Source: Streptomyces sp. NBC_00102 | GTDB taxonomy: Bacteria; Actinomycetota; Actinomycetes; Streptomycetales; Streptomycetaceae | Length of the DNA: 64,000 nucleotides | Assembly (NCBI RefSeq): GCF_026343115.1 | Contig: NZ_JAPEMC010000001.1 | Location: forward strand, 2,790,001-2,854,000 | Direction: 5' to 3' | Shown: one piece after another, positions 25,952-34,521 of the stretch | Position numbering within the stretch: position 1 is the stretch's first letter | How the letters are laid out: every line of letters starts with the position of its first letter | The notes under the pieces: model-generated | What the model saw: the letters and a program-made list of their open reading frames with translations, nothing else | Told to the model about the DNA's origin: nothing | Databases searched by the model: none | Position numbers and translations under genes: made by a program

Positions 25952-26320
25952 GTCACCTCCATGGGCGGTCTGGCCTCCTTCCCCGGTGTCTCCGCCTACT
26001 GCGGCAGCAAGTACGCCCTCGAAGGCATCCTGGAGGCCGTCGGCAAGGAGGTCGCCGGCTTCGGGATCCACGTCACGGCCGTCGAGCCGGGCTCCTTCCG
26101 TACCGACTGGGCCGGCCGTTCCATGGTCCGCGCGCCGCGCAGCATCCCCGACCACGACGAGCTGTTCGAGCCCATCCGTGCCGCCCGGCAGACCGCCGAC
26201 GGCCACCAGCTCGGCGACCCCGCCAAGGCCGCCGCGGCCCTGCTGCGCATCCTCGACGAGCCGAATCCTCCTGCCCATCTCGTGCTGTTCACCGACAGCC
26301 TCGCAGCCCAGGCCGAGTGA
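25952..26320 (+). pseudogene. N-terminally truncated SDR oxidoreductase
   Basis: This frame encodes only the second half of a short-chain dehydrogenase. It begins at VTSMGGLASFPGVSAYCGSK with the catalytic Ser, Tyr and Lys, continues through ALEGILEAVGKEVAGFGIHV and VEPGSFRTDWAG, and ends at a natural C-terminus. The Rossmann half with the nucleotide-binding glycines is missing; the sequence before it is unrelated and merges with the ATPase 3' end. There is no ribosome-binding site. It is most likely a remnant left by a deletion or recombination event. Confidence 0.82.
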
Positions 26321-26510
26321 ACGACGGCAAAGCCCTGCCCCGAACGCCTCGCCACGATGAACCATGCCTACTTGGCTGCCATACCTGCTACGTGCCATCG
26401 CAGCGCTAGCCCACTGTCAACAACGCTCGTGGTCAATACACCTAGAAGGTACTGGGCCCTCATCGAGGGCTCCCGCCCACCCGCCTGAGTGAGCGTCACC
26501 TGGGCTTATT

Positions 26511-27473
26511 TCAAGCGTCGTTGCTCTCGATGCTGTTGGGGACGGCGTTTGGGAGGAGGACGACCTTGCCCAGAGGGTGGTCGTGTTCCAGGTGGGTGAA
26601 GGCCGCCCGGACCTCTCCCAGCGGGTGGGTCCGACTGATCGGCACCTCGATCCGGCCGGCCGCCGTCAGCTCGGCCAACTCGGTCAGCACCGCCCGGCTG
26701 GTGCCCTCCGCACTGCCCTGTGCCCGGGCGCCGAGCACGGCGGCGACGCCGTAGTCGAGCGTGTTGACCCTGCGCGGCGGCACCCCCAGGGAGAGCGCGA
26801 TCCGCGGGTAGTCGCCGCCGTGGAAGTCGAGGAAGGCGTGCGCCGTGCCGACCCCGTCGTCCTCGATCGCCCGGCGGAGGCGTTCGGTGACTCCACTCCC
26901 GTAGTGGACGAGGGTGGCGCCCTGGGACTCCAGCCAGTCCCGGTGCCGCGGGGAGGCGATCGCGACCACGTGCGCCCTGCGCAGGCGCAGGAGTTGGACG
27001 GCGATGGTGCCGACCCCGCCGGTGGCCCCGCTGACCACGACCGTCTCGCCGGCCCCCGCATCGACAGCGGTGACCGCTGCCCAGGCGGTACTGCCCGCGA
27101 CGTAGAGGGCGCCTGCGGCGGTCCAGGGGAGCCCGTCGGGCTTGCGGACGAGCTGGTCGTGCGGGACGACGACGTACTCGGCGTGGCTGGACCGCTCCCA
27201 GGACCAGCCGAGAACCGGATCCCCGGGCGCCCAGCCGGTCACCGCCGCCCCGGTCGCGGCGACGGTGCCGGCGAGGTCGCTTCCCTGTCCGGAGGGGAAC
27301 GTCGCGGGGAACCGCTCGTGCAGGGCCCCGGTACGGATCTTGGCCTCGCCCGGGTTGATCCCGGCGGCCCGCACCTGTACCAGCACGTCGCGTGGGCCCA
27401 GCGGACGCGGTTCGACGTCCTCGACGCCGAGCACGTCGATGTCTCCGTAGCGGTGGAAACGTATGGCTTTCAC
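26511..27473 (-). CDS. MDR-family NADP-dependent oxidoreductase
   Basis: This 320-residue quinone-reductase/alcohol-dehydrogenase-like enzyme has an N-terminal GroES-like domain (MKAIRFHRYGDIDVLGVEDV) and a Rossmann domain with VVSGATGGVGTIAVQLLRLR. No zinc-binding cysteines are seen. The start is GTG at 27473, which overlaps the stop codon of the upstream esterase gene as GTGA, so translation should be coupled. It is the last gene of a four-gene unit divergent from a LysR regulator. Confidence 0.87.
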   Translation of the reverse strand: MKAIRFHRYGDIDVLGVEDVEPRPLGPRDVLVQVRAAGINPGEAKIRTGALHERFPATFPSGQGSDLAGTVAATGAAVTGWAPGDPVLGWSWERSSHAEYVVVPHDQLVRKPDGLPWTAAGALYVAGSTAWAAVTAVDAGAGETVVVSGATGGVGTIAVQLLRLRRAHVVAIASPRHRDWLESQGATLVHYGSGVTERLRRAIEDDGVGTAHAFLDFHGGDYPRIALSLGVPPRRVNTLDYGVAAVLGARAQGSAEGTSRAVLTELAELTAAGRIEVPISRTHPLGEVRAAFTHLEHDHPLGKVVLLPNAVPNSIESNDA

Positions 27474-28378
27474 GGGCGTCCCTCCGGCTGGATATGGCCG
27501 TTGATGAAGGCGGCGACCTGGTCGAGGGCCTGCGCCGCCTCGTCGACGAGCGGGGCGAAGCCCTGGAAGACGTGCGGCGCTCCGGGGAAGGTCCGCAGGG
27601 TGACCGGGATGTCTGCGTGGGCGGCCCGCGTGGCCAGTCGCAGGGCGTCGTCGAGCAGGATCTCGCGGCCGCCGGCCTGGATCAGGAGCGGTGGCAGTCC
27701 GCGCAGGTCGGCGTGCAGGGGGCTGGCCAGCGGGGTGCGTGGATCCGCGCCGGCGAGGTAGTCGGCGGCCCGGGTCTGAAGGGCCCGGCGGGTGAGCGCC
27801 GGATCCGCGTCGGCCCGGGTGGTCATGGTGCCGCCGGACTGGGTGAGGTCCGTCCATGGGGACAGGACGGTCGCGGACGACGGCTGCGGCAGCCCCGCGT
27901 CCCGGATCGCCAGCAGCAGGGCGAGGGCGAGGCCGCCGCCGGCCGATTCGCCGGTCACCGCGATCGAGCCGGCCGGGACGCCTCGGTCGAGCAGTGCCCG
28001 GTAGGCGGCCAGCGTGTCGTCCACCGCGGCCGGGAAGGGATGTTCGGGGGCGAGCCGGTAGTCGACGGACAGGGCGGTGGCCGCGGTGCGCCGGGCGATC
28101 TCGGAGACCAGGCCGACGCCGGCGGCGGCGGAGCCGATCGCGTAGGCGCCGCCATGGAAGTACAGCACGGTGGCGGCCGTCGGCACTGCGTCACCGGCGC
28201 GCACCTCGACGGCGGGTACCCCGCCCAGGTCGGTGGTCCGGGTGCGGACGTCGTCGGGCAGCGGTGCGGCGCCGAGTATCTCGTCGAAGACGCGGCGCAT
28301 CTTCGCCACGTCGCCGCCCAGGTCCAGCGGGGAGTTCAGCAAGAGGTCGGAGACGGAGTCCAGCTGACTGCGGGTCAT
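27470..28378 (-). CDS. HSL-family alpha/beta-hydrolase (esterase)
   Basis: This 302-residue carboxylesterase of the hormone-sensitive-lipase family has the oxyanion motif YFHGGAYAIGSA (about residue 95), the nucleophile elbow GESAGGGLA, then DPRTPLASPLHADLRGLPP near the catalytic Asp and the C-terminal PHVFQGF histidine. It probably hydrolyses short-chain esters. It is the third gene of the LysR-linked cluster and overlaps the MDR gene by four bases. Confidence 0.9.
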   Translation of the reverse strand: MTRSQLDSVSDLLLNSPLDLGGDVAKMRRVFDEILGAAPLPDDVRTRTTDLGGVPAVEVRAGDAVPTAATVLYFHGGAYAIGSAAAGVGLVSEIARRTAATALSVDYRLAPEHPFPAAVDDTLAAYRALLDRGVPAGSIAVTGESAGGGLALALLLAIRDAGLPQPSSATVLSPWTDLTQSGGTMTTRADADPALTRRALQTRAADYLAGADPRTPLASPLHADLRGLPPLLIQAGGREILLDDALRLATRAAHADIPVTLRTFPGAPHVFQGFAPLVDEAAQALDQVAAFINGHIQPEGRP

Positions 28379-28437
28379 GTCGTCGTTTCCTTGCGAGGGA
28401 GGTGAGGTGATCGGTTACGGAACGGGTGCGGGGCGGC

Positions 28438-29331
28438 CTACGCCCGGGTGACGTGCAGGACCTCCCCGAAGCCCATGCGCCGCACGAAGTCCGCGCGGGC
28501 CTCCAGCACCGCGGAGTTGGCCTGTTCAACCAGGGAGTTGGTCAGGTCCACCACGCTGCGCAAGGGGCGCTCGCCGAAGGGCAGGGACAGAATCCTGGTG
28601 ATCTCCTCGGCGACCACCGAGGGGTCGGCCTGCGTGCCCGGGGTGAACAGGCTTTCCGTGGCCTGCTCGTTGCGGGCGACCAGCGGGTCCAGTACCCGGT
28701 AGCCGGCGGTGACACCGGTGGCGTCCGCGGGCCGTCCCGCTTTGGGGAAGTGGTCGGTGCCCTCGGTGAAGGCCCCGGGCATGACGATCACCGTCTCGAT
28801 GCCGAGCGGGGCCACCTCGTAGGAGGTCACCAGCGCCAGCGAGTCCATCGCCGCCTTCGACACCACGTACGGGCCGAGGAACGGCGGTGTGGTCACCGGG
28901 ATGGTGCTGCCCACGTAGAGGAGGGTGCCGCTGCCCTGCCCGCGCAGGTGTGGCAGCGCGGCGCGGTTGAGCCGTTGGACGCCGAGGGTGTTGACGTCGA
29001 CCAGGTGGGCGATCTCCTCGGCGGTGAACGCCTCCACGTAGCCGGTGACCAGGTGCCCGGCATTGTGGATGACGACGTCGAGCGCCCCCGCATCCTCCAG
29101 CACGGCCGCCACCGCGCGGTCGGCGGACTCCTGCGAGGCGACGTCGAGTTCGACCACGTTCAGGTCGAGCCGCTCGGCCCCGGCCAGGCGGTGCAGTTCC
29201 TCAGCGGGGGCGGCGTTGCGGGTTCCGGGGGCGCGCATCGAGGCGTAGACGCGGTGACCGGCCCGGGCCAGGGCTCGCGCGGTCAGGTTGCCGATGCCGG
29301 TGGCGGCACCCGTGATGAGCACAGTCGACAT
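28438..29331 (-). CDS. SDR-family oxidoreductase
   Basis: This is a 297-residue classical short-chain dehydrogenase. The nucleotide-binding motif is TGAATGIG near the N-terminus, then NAGHLV, and the active-site YVVSK. The extended C-terminus after MPGAFTEGTDHFPKAG is typical of SDRs that act on larger substrates. It is in the LysR-divergent cluster, 72 bp downstream of another SDR gene. The substrate is unknown. Confidence 0.9.
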   Translation of the reverse strand: MSTVLITGAATGIGNLTARALARAGHRVYASMRAPGTRNAAPAEELHRLAGAERLDLNVVELDVASQESADRAVAAVLEDAGALDVVIHNAGHLVTGYVEAFTAEEIAHLVDVNTLGVQRLNRAALPHLRGQGSGTLLYVGSTIPVTTPPFLGPYVVSKAAMDSLALVTSYEVAPLGIETVIVMPGAFTEGTDHFPKAGRPADATGVTAGYRVLDPLVARNEQATESLFTPGTQADPSVVAEEITRILSLPFGERPLRSVVDLTNSLVEQANSAVLEARADFVRRMGFGEVLHVTRA

Positions 29332-29403
29332 GGTGGGTCTCCTATCGGAGGAGTGAAGGGGAGGAACGGAGAGGGAGAAGAGAGGCGGACGTGGTGGAGA
29401 GGG

Positions 29404-30165
29404 TCAGGTGATGCCGCCGTTGCTGTACAGCACCTGGCCGTTGATCCAGCGGCCGGCGGGGCCGGCCAGGAAGGCGACGGCCTCGGCGATGTCCTCGGGG
29501 GTGCCGAGCCGCTCCAGGGGTGCGGCGGCGGCGATCCGGCCGATCAGCTCCTCGCTCTTGCCCTCGACGAACAGCGGTGTCGCGGTCGGCCCGGGGGCCA
29601 CCGCGTTGACGGTGACGTCCCGGCCGCGCAGTTCGCGTGCCAGGATCAGGGTCATGGCCTCGACCGCGCCCTTGGTCGCCGCGTAGCCGCCGTAGCCGGG
29701 CTGCTGGAGCCGGGTCACCGAGGTGGAGAAGTTGATCAGCGTGCCGCCGGGGCGCAGCCTGCGGGCCGCGAGCCGGGAGACCATGAAGGTCCCGCGGACG
29801 TTGACCCGGTGCATCCGGTCGAAGGCTTCCAGCTCCATCTCGGCGAGCGGGGCCAGCAGCATGATCCCCGCGGTGTTGACGACCACGTCGACGCCCCCGA
29901 AACGTTCCTCCACCGCGTCGAAGAGCCCGGTCATCGCCGTCGGCTCGGCAACATCGCCGGGCAGGGCCACCGCCGTGCCGCCGGCTGCGGTGACCGACTC
30001 GACGACCGCCTCGGCCTTCGCCGCGCTGCCCGCGTAGTGGACGACGACGGCCGTGCCGTCCGCGGCCAGCCGGCGCGCGACCGCGCCGCCGATACCGCCC
30101 GAGCCGCCGGTCACCACGGCCACCCTGGGCCGGCTGGATCCGTTCTGCGATACCGCGTTGTTCAT
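29404..30165 (-). CDS. SDR-family oxidoreductase (FabG-like)
   Basis: This 253-residue short-chain dehydrogenase has TGGSGGIGGAVARRL, NTAGIM, the catalytic YAATKGA and a C-terminal LAGPAGRWINGQVLYSNGG that closely fits the 3-oxoacyl-ACP-reductase-like group. ATG at 30165 (MNNAV) is chosen because AGGAG lies upstream at normal spacing; an in-frame ATG at 30204 is possible. It is the first gene of the cluster and is divergent from the LysR gene, whose operator should lie in the 135-bp gap. Confidence 0.9.
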   Translation of the reverse strand: MNNAVSQNGSSRPRVAVVTGGSGGIGGAVARRLAADGTAVVVHYAGSAAKAEAVVESVTAAGGTAVALPGDVAEPTAMTGLFDAVEERFGGVDVVVNTAGIMLLAPLAEMELEAFDRMHRVNVRGTFMVSRLAARRLRPGGTLINFSTSVTRLQQPGYGGYAATKGAVEAMTLILARELRGRDVTVNAVAPGPTATPLFVEGKSEELIGRIAAAAPLERLGTPEDIAEAVAFLAGPAGRWINGQVLYSNGGIT

Positions 30166-30272
30166 CACTGCTCCTGATCCGGCGTCCGGACGGACGCCTG
30201 GCACTGTGCGAGTTCGCGGGCGATTCGCCTGGCGACTGGATCAACCCTCCGCCGCCCCCAAGTATTTGTCCA

Positions 30273-30309
30273 ATGCATCATCGAGATATAGATTATTCAG
30301 ATGGTGCAT
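30273..30309. promoter_or_regulatory. Candidate LysR operator and leaderless promoter
   Basis: ATGCATCAT (30273-30281) and ATGGTGCAT (30301-30309) are inverted arms with one mismatch; the right arm contains the start codon of the LysR gene. A TAGATT -10 box (30289-30294) lies between them, six bases before the ATG. Binding of the regulator here would control both itself and the divergent cluster. Confidence 0.55.
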
Positions 30310-31221
30310 ATCGAACGGGTCGACCTCAACCTGCTGGCTCCGCTGGCCGCACTGCTGGAGGAGCGGCATGTCTCGCGCGCAGCCGAAGTCGCCGGAATGA
30401 GCCAGCCGGCGATGAGCCGGGCGTTCCAGCGGCTGCGGGACACCCTCGGCGACGAACTGCTGGTGCGCACGCCGGGCGGGTACCGGCTCACCCCGCGGGC
30501 CGAGCGCGTCCAGCGCCAGCTGCGGGCAGTCCTGCCGCGGCTGGAGAGCCTGTTCGCCCCGGAGGGGTTCGACCCAGCCGAGGCCGCCGAGACCTTCCGG
30601 GTCGCGGGTACCGACTTCACCCAGGTGTTCGCGCCCGCGGTCTTCCAGCGTGTGTTCCGGGAGTCACCGCGCTCCACACTGCACTTCCGCACCTGGCACG
30701 ACGCCATCTACGAGGACCTCGACCGGGGGGTCGTCGACCTGGTGTTCCTCGCCAGATCAACGCCACTCACCGCCCTGCACAACGAACATCTCCTCGACGA
30801 CCAGTTCGTCTGCGTGCTCTCCGCCGACCACCCGCTCGCCGAACGTCCGGCGATCGCCCTGGAGGAGTACCTGGACGCCACCCATGTCATCGTCGGCACC
30901 ATCGGCGAGCGCCAGACCGCGATCGAGCAACGCCTGGAAGACCTCGGAGAGCACCGCCGGGCCGGACTGACCGTCCCCTACCATTCCCTGGCCCTGCGCT
31001 CGGTCCCGGGCACCCGGCTGGTCCTCACACTCCCCGCACGGCTACTCACGGAGCAACGCCCGGACCCGGGCATCCGAATCCTGCCCGCGCCCGAGGAAAT
31101 CCGCCCACTGGGCTACCTGATGGCCTGGCACCCGCGGCTCGACGGCGACCTGGGGCAGCGCTGGCTCCGAAATGCCATCCGCGCCGTCGCCTCCGAACTG
31201 CCGGAGCCGACGCAGCACTAG
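30301..31221 (+). CDS. LysR-family transcriptional regulator
   Basis: This 306-residue LysR-type regulator has an N-terminal winged helix-turn-helix (VDLNLLAPLAALLEERHVSR and AAEVAGMSQPAMSRAFQRLR) and a C-terminal effector-binding domain of the periplasmic-binding-protein fold. It is divergent from a four-gene cluster of two SDRs, an esterase and an MDR enzyme, which it most likely activates on an unknown inducer. No Shine-Dalgarno is present and the -10 box ends six bases before the ATG, so a leaderless transcript is predicted. The Tn3-type element begins just downstream. Confidence 0.92.
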   Translation: MVHIERVDLNLLAPLAALLEERHVSRAAEVAGMSQPAMSRAFQRLRDTLGDELLVRTPGGYRLTPRAERVQRQLRAVLPRLESLFAPEGFDPAEAAETFRVAGTDFTQVFAPAVFQRVFRESPRSTLHFRTWHDAIYEDLDRGVVDLVFLARSTPLTALHNEHLLDDQFVCVLSADHPLAERPAIALEEYLDATHVIVGTIGERQTAIEQRLEDLGEHRRAGLTVPYHSLALRSVPGTRLVLTLPARLLTEQRPDPGIRILPAPEEIRPLGYLMAWHPRLDGDLGQRWLRNAIRAVASELPEPTQH

Positions 31222-31310
31222 CGACTGGTTCCTGCTCCCCTGTGTGGTGCTGCCTTGGGCCGTCGAGCAGTACGACGCCGCACTGGTGCCAACCGGCTGA
31301 CGCCTCGGCT

Positions 31311-34211
31311 TCAGTCGCCCGCCGACTCGTCCTCGTCCTCGTCCAGCTCCGGCGCGTCCGGGTCGCGCAGCGGGCGCAGGGCGCCGGCGGCCGGGGTCGA
31401 GGCGGTGAAGCTGTAGCGGCCGAGCAGGTTCAGGTTGCGGTGCTTGAGCGGGGAGAGCCGGGCGATGTCCACGTCCCGGATCTCGTGGCCCTCGGCTTTC
31501 AGCTGGGCGACGGCGGCGTCGATGTAGCGGGTTGTCCAGAGCACAATGGTGGGGCGGCCGTCGCGGCCGAACATGCGCAGCAGGTCGTAGGCGCGGACCT
31601 GGTTGGTGACCAGGGAACCGGCGACCTTCAGCATGTCCGGCCAGTGCGTGATCACCTTGTTCAGGTTCACGCGGTTGCGGGCCAGGTCCTCCACCGCGCC
31701 GTACGTGCCGGTCTCGACGCCGGGCATGGTGGCCCGCCAGAACCGCTGGTCGTCCAGGTCGCGGAACCTGGGTGAGAAGTTGTAGCCGAGGATTTTGAAC
31801 AGGCCGAACACCATGTCGGAGTACGAGGCGTTGTCGGTCGCCACCATCTCCGGCTTGACCCCGCCGTCGAGGTTCAGCAGGGCGTCCAGAATGTGCAAGG
31901 AGTCGCGCGGGGTGCCGGGCACGACCATCTGCCCGATGCCCGCGACCTGGTCGTTGACGGCGTTGAGCCAGGTGATGCCGCGCTTGAACCCGAAGTACTT
32001 CGGCGACGGGGCGGCGTTGATGGTGCGCACCGGCACCTGGAAGCGCAACCCGTCTACGGAGGCCAGCAGCCCGTCGCCCCAGTAGCGCACGATCGGGATG
32101 CCGGCCTGGGCGGCGATCAGCCGCGCGTTCGCGGCGGCGATGGTGTCGGCGCGCAGGTAGTACTGGTCGACGTGCACGAGCCGGGCTCGGGTCAGTGCTT
32201 CGTAGCCGGGGTTGACCACGGGGGTCAGGCCGATGTTGCACGCCTCGGACACCAGTAGTGCGACCACCGAGGTGGGCAGGTCTTTCATCCGGGTGGTGCC
32301 GTCGCCGAGGTGGACGAAGGCGTCGAGGAACCCGGTCCAGGCGTTCACCTCGAACAGCAGGTCCGGCAGGTCGATCTTCGGGAGCATCTTCTCGACCCGC
32401 TGGCGCAGCCAGGTCAGGGACTTCGGCTCGCCGAGGGCGCCGAGCTTGTCGACGTTCAGCTTCACCCGCCCGTCGCCGGCCACCTCGATGGAGACCTTCG
32501 CCGCCGGCCCCGCCTCCTCAAGGCGTTCGGCGAGCTGCTTCCATCCGGCGTCCAGCCCGCGCACCAGCTCCGCCAGGTGCTCGGTGACGGGCATGTCCAG
32601 GCTCAGGGCCGCCAGGACGTCCTCCTCGACCGCGTCCCAGTCGGGCACGTCCAGCAGGCGGGCCCGCGGGTTGGAACAGCGGTGCGACGGTGCGGCGAAG
32701 ACGTCGCGGTTGTTCAGGGCCCGGTGCAGCTGCTCCAGCACGCACACCACGTACGCGTCCCGGTCCACCGCGCCCTGCGGCAGGTCGGGGTTGGCGTACA
32801 CGGCCTTGCGCCACGCGGGCGGCACGAGCTTGTCGTCCACCTCGCGCGGCAGCAGCGGCTTGACGCCCGTCTTCCGCCGGGCCAGCGCCGGAAGGCCGCG
32901 CACCCCGGCCAAGACCCGCTTCCCGGCGCTCGCCGCGTCCAGCGCCTTCGACTCGCCCAGCAACGCGAGGAACGGGCGCACCGTGGCGTACCGGTTCGCG
33001 AGCGCTGCCCGCATGGCGACCTCGGCCGAGTTCTCGTCCTCGGGCACCAGCGTCACCACCGTGGCCGCCGCAGTCATTAGGGTCGCGCGCGGGGCGACTT
33101 CCTCCACGGCTGCCCAGAGCGCGGCCACGTCCAGGTCGGTCTCCTGCTCCTCGACCAGCTCCAGTTCCTCGAACAGGATCTTCGCCGCCCGCGCGAGCAC
33201 CCGTGACGCCTTCTCCAGCTGCGGCAGCGTCGACAGCCGCTCCTTCTCCGTCTTGCGCTTCGCGGTGTTCAGCAGCCGGGTGGCCATCAGGACCTGGAAC
33301 AAGTCCAGGGCCTCGTCGATCGCCTTCGCCTCCAGGTGCCGCATCACCGCGGTGAGCATCGCCGTGCGCTTGGGCTCCGCCGCCCGCTCCAGCAGCGGCG
33401 CCTTCGACCCCAGCGCGTACCGGGCCAGCGCGGCCATCCGGTTCGGCGGGATCTGCGACAGCCTCAACCTGCCGAGCCGGTACGCTCCGATCTCGTCCAC
33501 CCGCTCCAGCGCGCGGGCGAACGCCGTACCGGTGGTCCGCGTCGGCGGCCGGCGCAGCCGCTCCAGCTCGGAGAACCGCGAGCCCTCCGGTGTCTTCAGC
33601 GTCGCCACCAGATCCCCAGGGAGCGCCGGGTCCGCGCGGCGGGCGGCCCCCGCGACCGTGGCGTGCAGCCGCTTGTCAGCGACCCTCCGCACCTCCGACA
33701 CCTGCCGGGCCAGCACCGACACCCCGGGCAGCAGCACCCGGTTACGGCGCAGCCAGCCCACCGCGTGGTCGAACAGCGCCTTCGGGCCCTAGGCGTGCGT
33801 CCACGCCCGCCCGTGCAGGAAGGTGCGGAATCGCCGGGACCACTCCGCGTCGTCGTACTCGTGGTACTCGTAGGTGTCCCGGATCTCCCACGCATGCTCG
33901 TACGCCGTCTTCGGCCGCTCGGTGTACCGCATCACCACCGACGGGTCCTCGATACCGAGCTGTGCGGCCAGATGCTCAACCACCGGCCACGGCGCCTCCA
34001 GCGGATCGTCCGGGAGGAACCGGCCGATGTAGCGCACCGTGCACATCTGGAGCGCGAAGCCGAGCTGGTGGTGCGCAGAGCGCCGCAGTGCGATCAGGTC
34101 GCGGTCGACGTCGTCTAGGAAGAAGAACCGCTCCAGCTCGGGGCGGGTCGGCTCCTCGGCGAACTTCCCGTACGCCTCGGCCTGCTCATCAGTCAGAAAC
34201 TCCACCGGCAC
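31311..34211 (-). pseudogene. tnpA: Tn3-family transposase interrupted by an amber codon
   Basis: One frame of 967 codons, 34211 down to 31311, encodes a Tn3-family transposase. The N-terminal DUF4158 region (PVEFLTDEQAEAYGKFAEEP onward, about 140 residues) and the C-terminal catalytic region (RYWGDGLLASVDGLRF, MVATDNASYSDMVFGLF, NLNKVITHWPDM) are in the same frame. A single TAG at 33789-33791 separates them. Full-length relatives are close to 970-1000 residues, so apart from this codon the gene is complete. There is no resolvase gene, and I could not identify terminal inverted repeats by eye in either flank. It is probably an inactive remnant, unless the amber codon is read through. Confidence 0.9.
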
Positions 34212-34521
34212 GAGCGGACCGTAGCCAGCCCCGGCACCCGTCCGGCGATCTTTCCGCGATCCCCAGCGGAGCCCCCAGCCAGTGTGCTAGCCGACCATGA
34301 TCGTTCTCAGCGCCAACCGCTGTACCGATGTTCCCCGAGGCCGGACGCCCTGCGTCTGGTCAGGGCCGGACGTGACGCGGTCGACCACGATCTCGCCGCC
34401 TGGGAAGACCTCACCCTCTCCACCGACTTCGCACCCGACGACGCCGGGTGAGCCGACCACGCACGGCTCACCGGACGGCTGCGGACCGGTGGGCGGCCCA
34501 GGCACGGCCGGCAGCTGCGGA
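34212..34521. other. Intergenic stretch with a possible gene remnant
   Basis: Next to the transposase there is about 310 bp without a supported gene. One + strand frame ends at TGA 34449-34451 after RAGRDAVDHDLAAWEDLTLS, which has the composition of a protein C-terminus, but I cannot assign it and it has no start. It may be a gene end cut off by the Tn3 insertion. Confidence 0.4.

Noticed and set aside
34296..34451. A small gene ending LAAWEDLTLSTDFAPDDAG
   Set aside because: It has no start codon or ribosome-binding site and no recognised family. It is described only as a possible remnant.
31222..34521. 38-bp Tn3 terminal inverted repeats
   Set aside because: Short similarities between the flanks (for example GCCAACCG) are in direct, not inverted, orientation and too short. 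No pair of ends could be supported by eye.
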